Shown here: one piece after another, positions 59,701 to 60,000 of the stretch
Position numbering within the stretch: position 1 is the first letter of the stretch
Layout: each line of letters starts with the position of its first letter
Assembly (NCBI RefSeq): GCF_932526225.1
Contig: NC_064048.1
Span: 5,564,627 to 5,624,626 of the forward strand
Direction of reading: 5' to 3'
Origin: Nematostella vectensis
Lineage: Eukaryota > Cnidaria > Anthozoa > Actiniaria > Edwardsiidae
Length of the DNA stretch: 60,000 nt
Notes under the pieces: model-generated
What the model was told of the DNA's origin: nothing
The model's database searches: none
What the model saw: only the letters and a program-made list of their open reading frames with translations
Program-made: the position numbers and the translations under genes

Positions 59701-60000
59701 GAACTCTGTGCGCAAGCGAGGTTTTAACCGTGAGAAGGTGGCCTTACGTCTGCTGACGGAAAAAGCTCTACCTGGCACTGTATACAGCACGATCACATTC
59801 TCAACAGAGGCGGAAATCAGTTTCAGATACGCGAACAGATCACAAGCTATTGAGAAGCTTAACGACCTGCCTTACATGGCCGGTAAGACAAATACACAGC
59901 TGGCATTGAATCTCGCTGAGATGATCTTCTTTAACAACACATTGGGGCCTCTTAGACCCGGGCGGAGACGGATTTTGATTTTCACGGATGGTCAGTCGAA
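53744..60000 (+). CDS. Secreted vWA-domain protein 2 with RxKR site, runs off the window
   Basis: Exon 1 (53744-53849, 35 codons plus 1 nt) encodes a signal peptide with a hydrophobic core and then SIWETAG, matching DIWETAG of the neighbouring gene. The donor is T|GTAAGT. Exon 2 starts at 59514 after GATTGCAG and stays open to the window end, giving 197 visible residues. A basic propeptide (LRRARRS) leads to RSKR at 79-82, then a vWA domain. The MIDAS residues are DSSNS at 96-100, a Thr in KTNTQ and the Asp of FTDGQS. The shorter frame at 59556-59756 is a shadow. Gene order, exon phase, propeptide site and domain all match vWA gene 1, so these are tandem paralogues. Any exons beyond this window are unseen. 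Confidence 0.75.
54689..54890. repeat. Right arm of the 2.1 kb spaced inverted repeat
   Basis: Reverse complement of 52785-52954, with about 30 extra bases in the middle. Together the arms enclose the promoter and first exon of vWA gene 2. Confidence 0.7.
55564..55870. mobile_element. ~305 bp MITE with GCCCGTACCCA ends
   Basis: GCCCGTACCCA at the left and TGGGTACGGGC at the right bound a non-coding segment with C-runs near both ends. No target duplication can be fixed. Confidence 0.55.
56215..56345 (+). repeat. Diverged relative of the ~260 bp dispersed repeat
   Basis: The order GGAATTTAGC, T-run, CGCGATCTCTTCCAT, then ACCTGCAAACT parallels the family. The plus-strand reading FSKES then FFQSRSLPFK resembles FSQKLSFFQTRSLPYK of the copy at 51737. 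Only the first half aligns by eye. Confidence 0.35.
56640..58390. other. vWA2 intron; G-run and unclassified DNA
   Basis: A G-run at 56651-56661 is the only marked feature. The open frame 57263-57520 has no domain or splice partner. Nothing else is recognised. Confidence 0.4.
58400..58746. mobile_element. ~347 bp element with TTATAA plus G-run ends
   Basis: TTATAAGGGG at the left and CCCCTTTATAA at the right are inverted. The interior is rich in GCGGATT and GGCGGATTA motifs, read as short imperfect tandem repeats. It has no coding capacity. Confidence 0.5.

Noticed and set aside
59556-59756. 66-codon open frame at the right end
   Set aside because: It is an alternative frame of vWA gene 2 exon 2; the frame set by the phase-1 splice shows DSSNS and FTDGQS and stays open to the window end.

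Overview
The window is nuclear DNA from an animal. Its genes are split into short exons with phase-consistent GT/AG introns, and it is AT-rich and full of minisatellites, small inverted-repeat elements and retroelement fossils. The secreted PAN/Apple and von Willebrand factor A (vWA) proteins, together with DIRS-type and LINE debris, suggest an anthozoan cnidarian (sea anemone or coral). That assignment is inference; no species marker is visible.

Layout. (1) 1-1470: no gene recognised, one degenerate tandem repeat. (2) About 1470-43035: a tandem array of three large units, A (1470-16065), B (16066-31630) and C (31631-43035, truncated on the right). Each unit has a five-exon plus-strand gene that I reconstructed by matching intron phases. 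The predicted secreted protein of A and B is 315 residues: signal peptide, PAN/Apple domain, a short four-cysteine segment, and a beta-rich concanavalin/LamG-like module split over two exons. Copies A and B are open throughout; copy C has a one-base deletion at the end of exon 4 and is probably broken. The introns hold LINE reverse-transcriptase debris, a 34-35 bp minisatellite and small transposons. Downstream of each gene are a T-rich tract, a 36 bp minisatellite and TTAA-flanked MITEs; A and B also carry a 20 bp repeat and a DIRS-like fossil. (3) 43066-43690: a 28 bp minisatellite. (4) 44486-60000: two paralogous plus-strand vWA genes. Each has a signal-peptide exon ending in phase 1, then a long exon carrying a propeptide, a furin-type RxKR site and a vWA domain with an intact MIDAS. 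The first gene is complete (274 residues); the second runs off the window. Around them are foldback elements, a perfect 38 bp palindrome and several TIR elements.

The most informative result is the history of the array. Copy B is C-like in its 5' half and A-like in its 3' half, as expected if one unequal crossover in an older A-C pair produced the present A-(C/A hybrid)-C array. A MITE in unit B also appears to have been overwritten by another MITE in the same unit. I see no prokaryotic-type system, CRISPR array or RNA gene that I can support. The genes look like secreted or extracellular-matrix families, and the novelty lies in the duplication history and repeats rather than in a new molecular machine.
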